The position numbers and the translations under genes are program-made. This document shows positions 24,301 to 33,550 of a stretch of DNA of 64,000 bases, one piece after another. Numbering within the stretch: the first letter of the stretch is position 1; each line of letters opens with the position of its first letter. The DNA comes from Helicoverpa zea (lineage: Eukaryota > Arthropoda > Insecta > Lepidoptera > Noctuidae): positions 1,364,001 to 1,428,000 of the forward strand of contig NC_061475.1 in assembly GCF_022581195.2 (NCBI RefSeq). The letters are read 5' to 3'. The notes beneath the pieces were generated by a model, which ran no database searches, was not told the DNA's origin, and saw nothing but the letters and a program-made list of their open reading frames with translations.

Positions 24301-25416
24301 GTAGGACTTAACATTAATTGGGTGATCTGATGAAGTTCGAATTTCATGTTGAATGGCGTCAGTTGACGTCAGCTGATCGCCTGGTAAGTGAAATATATCG
24401 GAATATCTTGAACATACTTCATAAAGGGCTTCAACTTCTTCAGAATTTAGGTGGGAGACGCGGAGGAGTTTGAGAACTTCTTGAGTTCTATTCAAGCAAG
24501 ATTTATTTGAATTATTTGGTTGGAAAGGGTCGTGATCGACGGGGTGTAAGGTAAGTTGAAGATTCGACTTCAGCGTAATAGGTTCCTCAGAAGCGTTCAA
24601 AATTGTGAGGTTTATCCTATTGTTTTCTTTAACTTTAACTAAACAGTTTGCTATAAAAAGAGTATCACTGATATGTTGATCTAGGATAAGACCTTCTTTT
24701 AATTCAGGGTTCGTGACCGTACATTCTACAATCATTTCTGAACGAGCCGGAATATGATAAGTAGGGTCAGTTAAGTTTAATTTTATTTTATTATTTTCTA
24801 GGTGAAGTATTTGCTGATTATAATCAATAAAGCATTGAAAACGGGTAAATAAATCATTTCCTATAATACCGTCATAGTTAAGATGAATATTTTCAACAAC
24901 ATGGAAATTGAAAGAAATTGACTCTTTCCCAAATATAAGACTTAGATCAAAACTGCCTAAGGTTGGTACTGTATCTTCAGTATTATCTATGCCCTTTAAT
25001 TTAATTATGTTGTTTTTTAGGGTAAGATTAGAATAAGATTGGATGGAAGATTTTCGGATGAGACAAACAGAAGACCCGGTATCGACAAGTAACGTAAGTG
25101 GTTTGTTGGAAACACATGTCTGGACAATAACATGAGGTAAGGATACTTTAGTAGGTTTGCAGGATATTTCATATATTACATTATCTTTATTAAGGACACT
25201 TGCTTGGGGCTGGTTACCCTTGTGGTCCTTGGATATAGAAGATTGGACGCTTATTTGGGGCTGGCTACCCTTGTGGTCCTTGGATATAGAAGATTGGACG
25301 CTTATTTGGGGCTGGCTACCCTTGTGGTCCTTGGATATAGGGGAGGTGTCGTTGTTATTAATGGGTCTAGCAGAAAATTGTGATTTGGGTCTCACGAGAC
25401 ACCTCCGTGAGCCCAT
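21391..25416 (-). CDS. pol: Errantivirus-like Pol polyprotein, 1341 aa from first ATG
   Basis: Pol matures, copies and integrates the element. Domains in order: an N-terminal repeat region (residues about 27-77), aspartic protease (LVDTGSS, about 110), RT with FGLKNAPSTFQ and YLDD (about 523), RNase H (LTCDASNYAI, about 665; TEKELFAIVW), and integrase with the HHCC zinc finger (GHLGSTRMYNKI...CVLCQQ, about 1005-1050) and DDE core (LDIVGPL, LTDQGTNF, LERSH, about 1070-1170). The frame is open throughout. Its ATG overlaps the gag stop (TAATG), but the frame also continues upstream into a -1 slippery site, the likelier route of expression. Confidence 0.93.
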   Translation of the reverse strand: MGSRRCLVRPKSQFSARPINNNDTSPISKDHKGSQPQISVQSSISKDHKGSQPQISVQSSISKDHKGNQPQASVLNKDNVIYEISCKPTKVSLPHVIVQTCVSNKPLTLLVDTGSSVCLIRKSSIQSYSNLTLKNNIIKLKGIDNTEDTVPTLGSFDLSLIFGKESISFNFHVVENIHLNYDGIIGNDLFTRFQCFIDYNQQILHLENNKIKLNLTDPTYHIPARSEMIVECTVTNPELKEGLILDQHISDTLFIANCLVKVKENNRINLTILNASEEPITLKSNLQLTLHPVDHDPFQPNNSNKSCLNRTQEVLKLLRVSHLNSEEVEALYEVCSRYSDIFHLPGDQLTSTDAIQHEIRTSSDHPINVKSYRFPEIHKQEVNSQIQKMLDQKIIQPSVSPWSSPIWVVPKKIDASGQKKWRIVIDYRKLNDNTIGETYPIPNIVEILDQLGNSKYFSTLDLVSGFHQIKMAPQDACKTAFNVPQGHFEFTRMPFGLKNAPSTFQRLMNNVLTGLQGERCFVYLDDIVIYSYDLMQHINNLTAVFQKLRDFNLKLQADKCEFLRKEVGYLGHIITENGVKPDPNKVKSVQDFPIPKCPKDIKSFLGLISYYRRFIPEFSKLSKPLTLLLKKDNSFIWSNEQQLAFETLKNKLVTAPVLIYPDFTKPFTLTCDASNYAISAILSQGPVGKDHPIAYASRTLNKNETNYSTTEKELFAIVWGCKTFRPYLFGRKFYIITDHRPLKWLFNHTDPSSKLQRWRLQLEEFEYEIIYRKGKLNSAADALSRYPVNPINQNDPKGELTDPSSLDCTPSPLQPSTSNHRNAIPYLDETYSKFLKTSLTAQYNTIIVEHNDSLLKSKNKILIIPTSLDLDDSIPYVQDVLSNVENSETIFNSERTLYSYKSFSDNNKIYYFLFTKVHHFDTCTYGEIFESLQNLRNHLVSNNDSITQISITDFKNPFDRHVYVKIYNMLTYLFNNTGIQVHIYCNKIYYPSPSEINKILRENHDIPVAGHLGSTRMYNKIREQYYWKEMRRDIENYVKTCVLCQQNKALRKTNRAPMQITTTSTAPFERLSLDIVGPLPDSSPGNLKYILTLQDDLTKYSVAYPIKNATAEETSECLVHFISLFGIPKTILTDQGTNFTAQLFKMTCSFLKIKQLFSSAYHPQTQGALERSHSTLKEYLKSYVSENQNNWARYVYTAMLAYNTAIHTTTNFSPYELIFGHKPYIPNSIYEPVPHVTYPDYVRMLQHRLKYARDKAIENITKSKESSKAYYDTRTRPVKYHVGDFVYLKNHLRLRKALSPIWKGPYKVVKINGKNNLTLLINRRHVTHHYDEVKLARRCEP
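25203..25350 (-). repeat. 51-bp in-frame tandem repeat in pol N-terminus
   Basis: About three copies with 51-bp period encode a 17-residue unit of the form SISKDHKGSQPQISVQS, ahead of the protease. The copies differ at few bases. Confidence 0.9.
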
Positions 25417-26141
25417 TATTCGTTTAAATCATTATTATTTGAGTAGTCATGACTATAGTGTTTGATTTCATCTTCGTCATTTACGTTTGGGTGATTTTCG
25501 GGATTATATTCAGTATGATCTTTGATCATGTAATTTACATGAGCGGGTCCCGGTTTTGGGTAGTTTTGACTTGAGGCTGGCTGTGCCGTTTGTGGAACCC
25601 TAAATCTATTATTGTTATACTCACGTTTTTTACAGACTTCAAGAGTATGACCTTGAGCTTTACAGTAGCGACAGAACAACCCTTGATAATTTTGAGCCAT
25701 AGGTCTATGCGATTGAGGTTTAGTGTTTACATTGTTTATAGCAGGTCTAAAGGTATAGTGTGGTTTTTGGACATAGTTAGATACTTGAGAATTTCGTTTG
25801 TATAGCGAATTTAATATTTTTTCTTCGGAAATGGCTAAGTTTATAGCTTCATTGAGGTTAGAAGGGTTTTTACCACGGACTAAGTTTGAGATGTTAGATT
25901 TAAGGCCAAGTAAGAAAGTATGAAGAGCCAGTTCTTCCATAGCTGCTGTACGACCCGCTAGTTCTGATTTTTTCTTATTAGATAAGGTCACTTCAGTTAA
26001 TAATTTAGAGAGGCATGTTTCAACGCGCAATGAAAATTGATGAACTTGTTCGCTGGTTTGTTGACGACATTCCTGCAAATCGGTTAAAAGATGAGAATAA
26101 TGCTTCCTTTCGCCAAATTGTGTTTTTAAAAACTCACGCAA
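25416..26141 (-). pseudogene. gag: gag, N-terminally truncated
   Basis: The frame (about 240 codons) carries the C-terminal half of a gypsy-class Gag: a capsid-like helical stretch (LKTQFGERKHYSHLLTDLQE, then VHQFSLRVE) and one CCHC zinc knuckle (CRYCKAQGHTLEVC). No ATG is found at its start. The open frame runs straight up into the primer-binding site, with the conserved-looking WDQLREFL block beginning within it. Matrix and N-terminal capsid sequence and the usual leader are missing, so an internal deletion joined the primer site to mid-gag. Confidence 0.8.
25422..25428 (-). promoter_or_regulatory. -1 ribosomal frameshift heptamer TTTAAAC at gag end
   Basis: Read in the gag frame as T TTA AAC, the heptamer lies one sense codon before the gag TAA. 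A -1 slip continues CGA ATA ATG into the pol frame. This matches the X XXY YYZ rule and places Pol in the expected frame. Confidence 0.85.
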
Positions 26142-26144
26142 TTG

Positions 26145-26162
26145 ATCCCACCGCTGCCACCA
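26145..26162 (-). other. Primer-binding site, tRNA-Leu type
   Basis: TGGTGGCAGCGGTGGGAT on the minus strand, four bases after the 5' LTR, is the complement of a tRNA 3' end ...ATCCCACCGCTGCCA plus CCA, as in animal tRNA-Leu genes. Confidence 0.8.
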
Positions 26163-26166
26163 GATT

Positions 26167-26529
26167 TGTTATATAGTTAGGTGATTTGGAATAAAAGGTC
26201 CAATTTCCAAATATTAGGTATATTAGAATTTTCTGCAGTAAAACACAAATGAGTACATAAAACGTCACTGGTAAATGTCACTGCATGAGAGATACACTGG
26301 ATAAGATAAAGTCACTGGATGAGAAAGTCACTGGATGAGAGAGTCACTGGATGAGAGAGTCACTGGATGAGAGAGTCACTGGATGAAAGAGTCACTGGAT
26401 GAGAGAGTCACTGGATGAACGACTGGTTAGATCGGATTATTAATTAGTACTGCCCGCTGTCTCACGGGATGACAAACATCGCGCTGGGTGGTCTCTCACA
26501 CATGCTTAAAGTGCATACAGTGTATAACA
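26167..26529 (-). repeat. 5' LTR of the gypsy-class element
   Basis: It is the partner of 14400-14762, 363 bp, with the same 16-bp minisatellite at 26311-26419. Confidence 0.93.
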
Positions 26530-26796
26530 GCTCGCTACGCTCGCGGCTGTTTCAGTTTGCGGTGGTTTAAGTCCAATGTCGAAAACGTTAGATTAGTTTA
26601 AGTTAAAATTGAAAGTAGAAAAGGATAGCACCCCCATAACGCCCTCTTTCAGGACTTTCTGGTTAACAAGAAGCGGTGAAGAACAAAACAAACTTCCCAG
26701 CAACACAGCTGTCTATTACAATAAAATTATTATTATTTACAATAGTCACTATTTTACATTTTTTTGTACAAAACAGTACCAAAACTCAAAAAATCT

Positions 26797-27060
26797 CGCG
26801 CTCGCTACGCTCGCGGTTTTTTCACTTAGCAGTGGCTTTTTTTTTACTTGTTTCTGTGATTTCGTGTCCCAAGACTCCAAAATTTTGCGCTCGCTACGCT
26901 CACAACTTCTTAATTTCACAGTACTTTTTCTATAATTTCTATAGGTATTTTTGTGGCACAGAACTCAGTTATACAGTTTTATTCCACGTCTTCGCTTTTG
27001 GTTTTATAACTTGGTAACTACGACGAAATCTAAAAATGTTCCGGCTTGCTACGCTCGCGC
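26797..27060. repeat. GCTCGCTACGCTCGC palindrome-bearing repeat units
   Basis: Imperfect palindromes occur at about 26797, 26886 and 27042, plus one at 26530 interrupted by the LTR element. Each sits between a CAAAACTC-type and a TTCACTT-type flank. The same unit recurs at about 35654, 35745 and 35835, and in reverse at about 38760, 38968, 39060 and 39241. Confidence 0.8.
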
Positions 27061-27285
27061 AAAAAACAAAACTACTCACAATCTTTCTATACATAGGGGT
27101 GCTTTAGTAATGATTGCACCCGGTACATAAGCTAGAGACGGAACTGATAGTGAGCATAATATGAGTTTAGATATATTAAAAAAAAAACTTTTTAGCATTA
27201 TTAGATTGGTTCGTAATTTTATTTTGTCGTTTTTTTTTTGGGGTGCTCAATAGGTAGCAGCCCCGGGTGCCACCCGATGCCACTG

Positions 27286-27780
27286 GTAGTTGAGAAGTGC
27301 ACCAAATGCGTCAAACCCTCCCTATATTGGCTTACTGGCTACTAGAAGTTATTGATTGAAATAGGTTTGGATCGAAACTATTTTTTTTTATCGGGTCCAA
27401 CTTCCTCCTAAGTTTATTTTCATTCCTAATGCCAAAGTCCTGATGCTCAGAAAAAAGGAAATAATTTCATTCAAAAGTTCATAAACGACTTGCATAATTT
27501 TTAATGAGCATGTTCATGCTCCGACTTGTACTTTTCTAGTAGCCGCTTCTAGTTCCGATTTTCTAGTAGCTGTGACCACAACCTTTTTTGAGGGCTGGAT
27601 CCGCGCTTGAGGAGTAGCAGAAGTACATAAGGGGGTACAAAGGAGTAGCATTTAAGCGAGTTCTTAGGGGAGTATATAAAGAAGTGCACACCCGTCTCTT
27701 ACTGTGAAAACTCGGCTTAAGAGAATAAATGGGTATATTTTTTTTCTAAAAATGTTTAAAAATCCACATTCGTTGGTTGA
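27286..27780. other. Spacer between nest and mRpL24
   Basis: No gene seen. Around 27593-27625, AGGGCTGGATCCGCGC may be a scrap of another hAT-like end. Confidence 0.45.
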
Positions 27781-27789
27781 CCACATTTT

Positions 27790-27855
27790 AGTGACAGTCA
27801 TTTTAATTTGTCATTGTCAATGTCAATTTTTACTAAACAAATTGACAAATAGGAA
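27790..27855 (+). promoter_or_regulatory. Probable mRpL24 promoter with clustered TGTCA/TGACA motifs
   Basis: Within about 60 bp, 36 to 100 bp upstream of the ATG, there are five TGACA or TGTCA pentamers (TGACAGTCA, TTGTCATTGTCAATGTCAA, TTGACAAA). The density is unusual for the surrounding sequence and suits a TATA-less housekeeping promoter. No experimental start site is available. Confidence 0.35.
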
Positions 27856-27890
27856 TTTACAAAAGCAGGTTACGAAACAAAACAAAGAAA

Positions 27891-30800
27891 ATGCGGATAT
27901 TTGGATTCCTCTCAAAGAAAGTTGGCGATTTGACTGTTAAATACTCTAATTTACCAGAGTCCTTTATTAAAAGAAGCTATGAACAGGTACAGAAATGCGC
28001 TGTTGATGTTATTTCGACGTCTATAAAAACATAACCTCGAAAGTTACGTATAATTTTTGTTTCGTATTTTAGGTGTATTGGAAGAATCCTTCAAAGTATC
28101 CGCAGTATCCAACTGCTCAGATAGCTCGTAAAAAGTTTCGTTTTACCACGAACAGGCCTTGGACAGCTCAGTTTCGGATGCAAAATGACCGTAATGTGCA
28201 CAGGAAGAAAGTGTTCATCGAACCTGTGGGCGAGTGGAGCTTCTTCAAGTATGATCTTATTTTTTTTGTAAATAAAACCTCAACCTAGTTACCTGGGTAA
28301 CCCAATACCCCTTGGTATGATTGATTGTCAGACTTACTGGCTTCTGACTACCTGAAGCAACTGCCAAAGATATTCAAATGACAGCTGGGACCTACAGTTT
28401 CTCATGCCTTCTGAAACACGGAAGAACACTGTATGACAGGATGGTCCATGGATCCATGGACCGTTGCTTAATCTTATGATCAATCAATCTGCATGGCTTT
28501 GACTTAGCCATAAGCTCTTTAAATTTTTAAGTGTAATTATTATTTTTCAGAGGTGACCGTGTTGAGATAATGGTGGGAAAGGACAAAGGCAAGCAAGGGA
28601 TTGTGTGCCAAGTCATACAGGAACGCAACTGGGTCATCGTTGAGGGGCTTAACACACATCTCAGAGTTGTGAGTTCTTTTTAATTTTCAAGTTCAAACTT
28701 TGTAGTAAAAGTACAGTTTACGGTTTCAGGTACTCTAGGTATCAAGCTATCATAGTATCCTATTTGATTAGTATTTTACTTGTAAAGTTGGATTTATAGT
28801 GTAATCACAGGTTGGATATTTCTGGGTCTGTTCTATCCCACCCAAAACAAAAATGTGAAAGACTGCCAAGTTCGATAATATGGGAATGCTTCGCCTATAA
28901 AAGAAGTGAGATCTGAATAAGTACCAAGTTCCATACACATACCTCAGTTAAAAATAGTTACTTTTTTAATGATGTTACTTGGCAAGTTTTCATACACCTT
29001 GTTATAAACCTACTAAACGCAATGAATCAAGTATTTAATTTTCTATTAAAACTTGCCAAGTAATCATCATTAAAAAGTAACTATTTTTAACTGAGGTATG
29101 TGTATGGAACTTGGTACTTATTCAGATCTCACTTCTTTTATAGGCGAAGCATTCCCATATTATCGAACTTGGCAGTCTTTCACATTTTTGTTTTGGGTGG
29201 GATTTCATTTATTTTTGTAAGGTTGTTTATTTTATTTTTTTCTTATGATGAAGTTAGTTAAAGAAATGTCTCATTTATACTATTTTTTAGATTTTTTAAT
29301 ATGCACTATGTTTCTTACAAAGAAATGAACTAGATTAACTAAATGGACTAGATTTACCAACTGACTGACATGACATGTTATCATATATTATGTTCGTGGA
29401 TCAAAGTTACACATTCGTTATTTTCGAAAGTAATTCACACTTGGCCGTTTTCAGATTTTTACTTTACTTTGACTAAATACAAACCTTTGTACCATTCGAA
29501 GATATATTATATAAATATAGTTCGTTTTAGTTCCTTAGGGGAATAAATTTACACCGGGTATAAAACACCTTCATTATTTTGAAACCGACTCACACTTGGC
29601 CATTTTCAGATTTTTCCCTTTAACTTGACATAAAGACCTACCTCCATGCCAAATTTCAAGTCAATACGACCATTGGAAGTGGTCTAGGTTTTTGATGAGT
29701 GAGTCAGTGAATAAGTGTATAGTAAAAATAGCGATTTTCTGACGTCAATATCTCAAGACCTACAATAGGTATATTAATGAAATTTTGTATTTTAGATAAG
29801 TGAGGGGGTCTCAACAGATACTAGAAATTTGATATGCGTAAATAAAATAGATTTTGAGTTACAGGGGGGTCGAATTTGGCCCGAAATGGTTCGTGTAATA
29901 CGTAAGGCTGCCTTTTAAGTTCTGTCGTTTGGTAACCTCCCGCGATTTTTAAAAATATATATATATGCTATTTGAATCTTTTTGAATTTAGAATTCGAAA
30001 ACAAAAGAATGTTTTTAAATAGGTCGAATAGTTTTATTGTATCGTCCATTCAAAGGTGACAGGTCGGTTGCAAAAATGGAAATGTGTAAGGAAAATTTGA
30101 GTGCGATAATTTTCTACAACTTTAAAAGGGGATTGTCGCGACTTCAGTACTAGAAAGAGATTAATTCTGTATTTAGTGATGTAGCACCATTCCTTAGGAC
30201 CGCAGAACGCTGATATTTAGAATTTCAACCTGGGCACTCTAGCTTCAGTGACAAGCCTCGTGAAGGTCGTCCAAAAACCGCCATGATGCAAGTTTATATC
30301 GAGGCTGTGCGGCAGCTAATCCTCGCAGACGGACATGTAGCATATGGTGAAATAGAGGCATCCGTGGGCATTTCAGGGACCACAGTCAAAAATATCCTAC
30401 ACGAAGAACTTGGCGTAAGATAGATGATCTCTCCATGGATACCACATTTTCTTAGCGACGACCAAGAAACAGCCCTAGTAAGTTGGTGACGTCAAACTCT
30501 GCAGCGATTCGACCGAGGAGAGTCAAAGCAGGTCTATGATATAGTTAGTGATAACAAGTCCTGGATATACGCTTATGATCCGGATTCTAAGCAGCAGTCA
30601 GCTGTCTAGGTCTTCCAAGACGAGCCAAAACCGACCAAAGTCGTACGCTCGCAAAGCACTTAAAAAAAAAATGGTTGTCTCGTTTTTGGCAAAGGGTGAT
30701 CGTGTCGCCACTATTGTACTAAAATATCGCGACATGGTTACCGCTGACTCGTATACCATTGTTTGTTTGCCAAAAGTCATCACCGAATTTAGAAAAAACT

Positions 30801-33550
30801 ATCCAAGACTTCGAATGATACTGCACCATGACAATGCAAGTTCGCGCACCGCCCGCCAAACACCGATGTTTTTGAGTTCCCAAAATGTTGTAATATTGGA
30901 TCATCCACCTTACAGCTGTAACTTAAGCACTAATGATTTTAATACATTAACCAAAATTAAGAAAATTCTTCGTGGACTACCTTTCAGCACACCTGAAGAA
31001 GCTGTTGACGTATACAAATCGGCCGTTTTGACTATCCCCACTTTGGAATGGAATAAATATTTAAAAACTGATTTGAATGCATGCAAAAGTGCATTAAATA
31101 TCGCTAACTATTCTTAAAAAAATAATAAACGGTAATAACCTATTGGATTATCTATACTTATTTCAAACGACACAACTTAAAAGGCAGCCCTCGTATAACC
31201 CACGGCCGGTGTGTCGCTTTTTTGCTCGAACTTGGCGGACACACTGCCGTGTGTCTAGATGAACAAACTGGCAGTTACCGATCAATCACAATTCATCATT
31301 TATTCAAAATATATAATTTTGTTTTGATGATTAAAAATAAAATCTAACTACTCAGCAATACTGTAACATAATGCAGTCATATAAAAAAAAGAAATTAAAA
31401 ATCACACTCCCAAATTTCAGGTGGGTAAAGACAAGAAGTTCCCCGGCATTACTATTCAGTCAGAGGCACCTCTCCTCGTCACCACTGGAGTGAAGCTGGT
31501 AGACCCGGAGACACTGAAGCCCACTGACTTCGAGTGGAGATACACTGAAGAAGGAGATAAGGTATTTATTTAATAAGTACATTAACATGTTCTTCTTATA
31601 AAGTGAGCTTCAGTTCTAATCACCTAAAGAGCACTGTTGTTGGAGTTTTCTCAAATCTGCCTGATGCACTAGTTGTTTTCCACCTGCAACCAGTGGGAAA
31701 TGCTTCACATACCTGGATAAAATATAGTCAATGTTACTAGGGGGATAGTGTAGCATTCCAACAGTGGAAGAATTTTTCAAACCAGTTCAGTAGTTTCCTT
31801 AGGGCCAAAAGAAGAAGTTAGTTAATAGTCTTGAGTAAGTAAGTTTGGTTGTTAAAAAAAGTCGTGGTGGCCTAGTGGGTAAAGGACCAACCTCTCAAGT
31901 ATGAGGGCGCGGGTTCGATCCCAGGTCAGACAAGTACCAATGCAACTTTTCTAAGTTTGTATGTACTTTCTAAGTATATCTTAGACACCATTGACTGTGT
32001 TTCGGATGGCACGTTAAACTGTAGGTTCCGGCTGTCATTGAACATCCTTGGCAGTCGTTACGGGTAGTCAGAAGCCAGTAAGTCTGACACCAGTCTAACC
32101 AAGGGGTATCGGGTTGCCCGGGTAACTGGGTTGAGGAGGTCAGATAGGCAGTCGCTTCTTGTAAAGCACTGGTACTCAGCTGAATCCGGATAGACTGGAA
32201 GCCGACCCCAACATGATTGGGAAAAAGGCTCGGAGGATGAAGTAAGTTTGGTTAGCTCTTGGGGTAGAAAGAAACAAAACATTTTCCGTCTTACCACAAA
32301 AACTTTTAAACGTCAGTTTATGCCTTGTCTAAAAAAATGTCAAATTATGACGTTGACATATGGTTCATTTTGCAGCCAAAATTTTATTAGACAAGTGTAA
32401 AACAGGGTTTAAAGTTTTTGTAGTAAAGCCCTGATTCTTCTTTATATTTGATGACAGTTACAAATTTTCAAAATAATAGTTAATTTAAAGAATCAATTTC
32501 ACTGGTATATGAATACGCCAGCAGCAACAGATTTGTTTACAGTTGGCATTGACATTCAGTATTTTGGCAAATCAGCCCAACTGCAACTGCCAAAAGCTGG
32601 TTGAATTTAACTCTTGATGTTAGTTTCTGTACTTGTGTTGCTAACTCAATTACTAGAAGCAAATAATAAAACGGATTGATATACAAAACTTAGAGACGAC
32701 AAAATCAAACGATTAGTAGTTTTGATTACGAATAACATAATACAAGTAAAATTATAAAACAGATGCTAATGAATAAATAAATATGTTTCTGTTTAGAATT
32801 TTTTGATTAAAAATTCTTTATAATATCAATCGTAAGACTTAACTTAATCAACATTAACACATAATGTAGATTATGTGACACAAAACACGCAGAAAGCTTG
32901 AATCTTACTGTTTTTCTCTTTTATTTTAATTATGTATAAACATCAACTTGTAGGTGCGTGTATCCTTGGCGAGTAGCAGAATCATCCCGATACCAAAGAC
33001 AGCAGAAGAGACCATGGACTTTAAGAGTAAAGAGCTCTATGTGGAAAATGTTGACAAGGATACCACCAGCGACACTGTTGCCAAGGTAAATATACTTTAT
33101 GTTCTACTAAGATGAAGATTTATATGCTTTGTAAATATGCAAAACTAGCTTCCGCCAGCGGTTTCACCAGCTTCTTGTGGGAACTGTGTTGCGTTTTCGG
33201 ATAAAAACTAGCCTTAGTCTTTTCTATAACAAAGAGGAACCAAGTTTCGCGTTTTCCAACGGTCAACTATCGCAGTATTTGCGAAATAATTATTAAATAC
33301 TTGAATAGAATTTTGCCAGCACCTTCACTCACATTTTCGTTTCCTTAGATTATATGAATTTTGTTTCGCAAATAGTTACAACACTTCCATATTATGTGTA
33401 TTTGTATTAATTCACGATAGTTCATAAACTATTGTCGTTTTATTTTCCCAGGTAACTTTCGCGCCAAAACTAAGAACATTCGAGATGGATATTATGGAAG
33501 AGATGGGTATCAAGGAGGACAGAGTTCCCGCCAAATCATACTGGTATTAA
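27891..33550 (+). CDS. mRpL24: Mitochondrial large ribosomal subunit protein uL24m, 6 exons, complete
   Basis: It is a component of the mitochondrial 54S/39S subunit that binds rRNA early in assembly. Exons: 27891-27986, 28073-28248, 28551-28668, 31421-31561, 32954-33085 and 33452-33550 (stop TAA at 33548). All have GT/AG borders and matching phases, giving 253 residues, close to other insect mRpL24. The N-terminus MRIFGFLSKKVGDL is basic and hydrophobic, as for mitochondrial import. Exon 3 encodes the KOW motif (GDRVEIMVGKDKGKQGIV), the family's RNA-binding hallmark, followed by WVIVEGLNTH. The later exons encode the mitochondrial-specific C-terminal domain ending PAKSYWY. Introns 3 and 4 are loaded with transposons. 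Confidence 0.95.
28285..28440 (-). mobile_element. SINE fragment in mRpL24 intron 2
   Basis: In reverse orientation it matches the middle of the SINE at 31851-32239 (blocks GTCAGAAGCCAGTAAGTCTG and CAAGGGGTAT), with many substitutions, so it is old. It lacks the tRNA head and the tail. Confidence 0.7.
28835..29203. mobile_element. Foldback element with about 160-bp arms
   Basis: The left arm 28835-28998 (starting ATCCCACCCAAAACAAAAAT) and right arm 29045-29203 are close to perfect reverse complements around a loop of about 45 bp. There are no coding sequences. It lies in mRpL24 intron 3. Confidence 0.85.
29360..29898. repeat. Degenerate repeat region beside the mariner
   Basis: It contains two related blocks, TTCACACTTGGCCGTTTTCAG (about 29430) and its relative near 29592, plus a TGAGTGAGTCAGTGAATAAG segment. 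These look like remnants of an unidentified element into which the mariner inserted. Confidence 0.4.
29901..31193 (+). mobile_element. mariner-family DNA transposon, inactive
   Basis: It is 1.29 kb, with terminal inverted repeats sharing GGCTGCCTTTTAAGTT and TGTCGTTTG and TA dinucleotides at both flanks (29899-29900 and 31194-31195). Length, TA target and transposase fit mariner. It lies in mRpL24 intron 3 in the same orientation as the gene. Confidence 0.88.
30076..31117 (+). pseudogene. Decayed mariner transposase
   Basis: From an ATG at 30076 the sequence follows the mariner plan: an N-terminal helix-turn-helix with FYNFKRGLS, a PREGRPK linker, a catalytic region with SWIYAYDPDSK, LHHDNAS with its aspartate, and the DHPPYS block. 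Internal stops (for example around 30150 and 30200) and frameshifts break it before 30548. The third catalytic Asp of the DD34D triad is replaced by Asn (PPYSCNL). It cannot be active. Confidence 0.87.
31851..32239 (+). mobile_element. Full-length tRNA-derived SINE with 14-bp target duplication
   Basis: The A box TGGCCTAGTGGG (31868) and B box GGTTCGATCCC (31912) make a tRNA-like head. A body of about 300 bp ends in CTCGGAGGATGA. The direct repeat AAGTAAGTTTGGTT flanks it (31837-31850 and 32240-32253). It resembles the HaSE-type SINEs of noctuid moths. It sits in mRpL24 intron 4. Confidence 0.9.
33145..33235 (-). repeat. Truncated dispersed repeat, mRpL24 intron 5
   Basis: Begins ACTAGCTTCCGCCAGCGGTTTCACC; the same 3' end type as the repeat at 1557-1770, in reverse. 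Confidence 0.45.

Larger units (their letters stand above)
14400..26529 (-). mobile_element. Env-bearing gypsy-class LTR retrotransposon (errantivirus-like)
   Basis: Two 363-bp LTRs (14400-14762 and 26167-26529) bound gag, pol and env, all on the minus strand. The LTRs begin and end TGTTATA...TATAACA. A 4-bp target duplication GCTC flanks the element (14396-14399 and 26530-26533), the size gypsy-class integrases make. A tRNA-Leu primer site adjoins the 5' LTR. The pol domain order is protease, RT, RNase H, integrase, as in Metaviridae. The copy is defective: gag lacks its N-terminal part, and env carries a frameshift and a 4.7-kb LINE insertion. Sampled stretches of the two LTRs are identical, suggesting a fairly recent insertion. 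Confidence 0.93.
14194..27285. mobile_element. hAT-like non-autonomous element, split by a 12.1-kb retroelement
   Basis: The right end, read inward, is CAGTGGCATCGGGTGGCACC. The left end is a decayed AAGGGCGGATCCACC. Flanking octamers GGAGTAGA (14186-14193) and GTAGTTGA (27286-27293) match at 6 of 8 positions, which suggests an old 8-bp target duplication. Without the inserted retroelement it is about 0.95 kb and encodes nothing. It carries the GCTCGCTACGCTCGCG palindrome family, and the retroelement inserted into one such motif. Confidence 0.5.

Noticed and set aside
29903..31195. Active mariner
   Set aside because: Internal stops, frameshifts and loss of the third catalytic Asp rule out activity.
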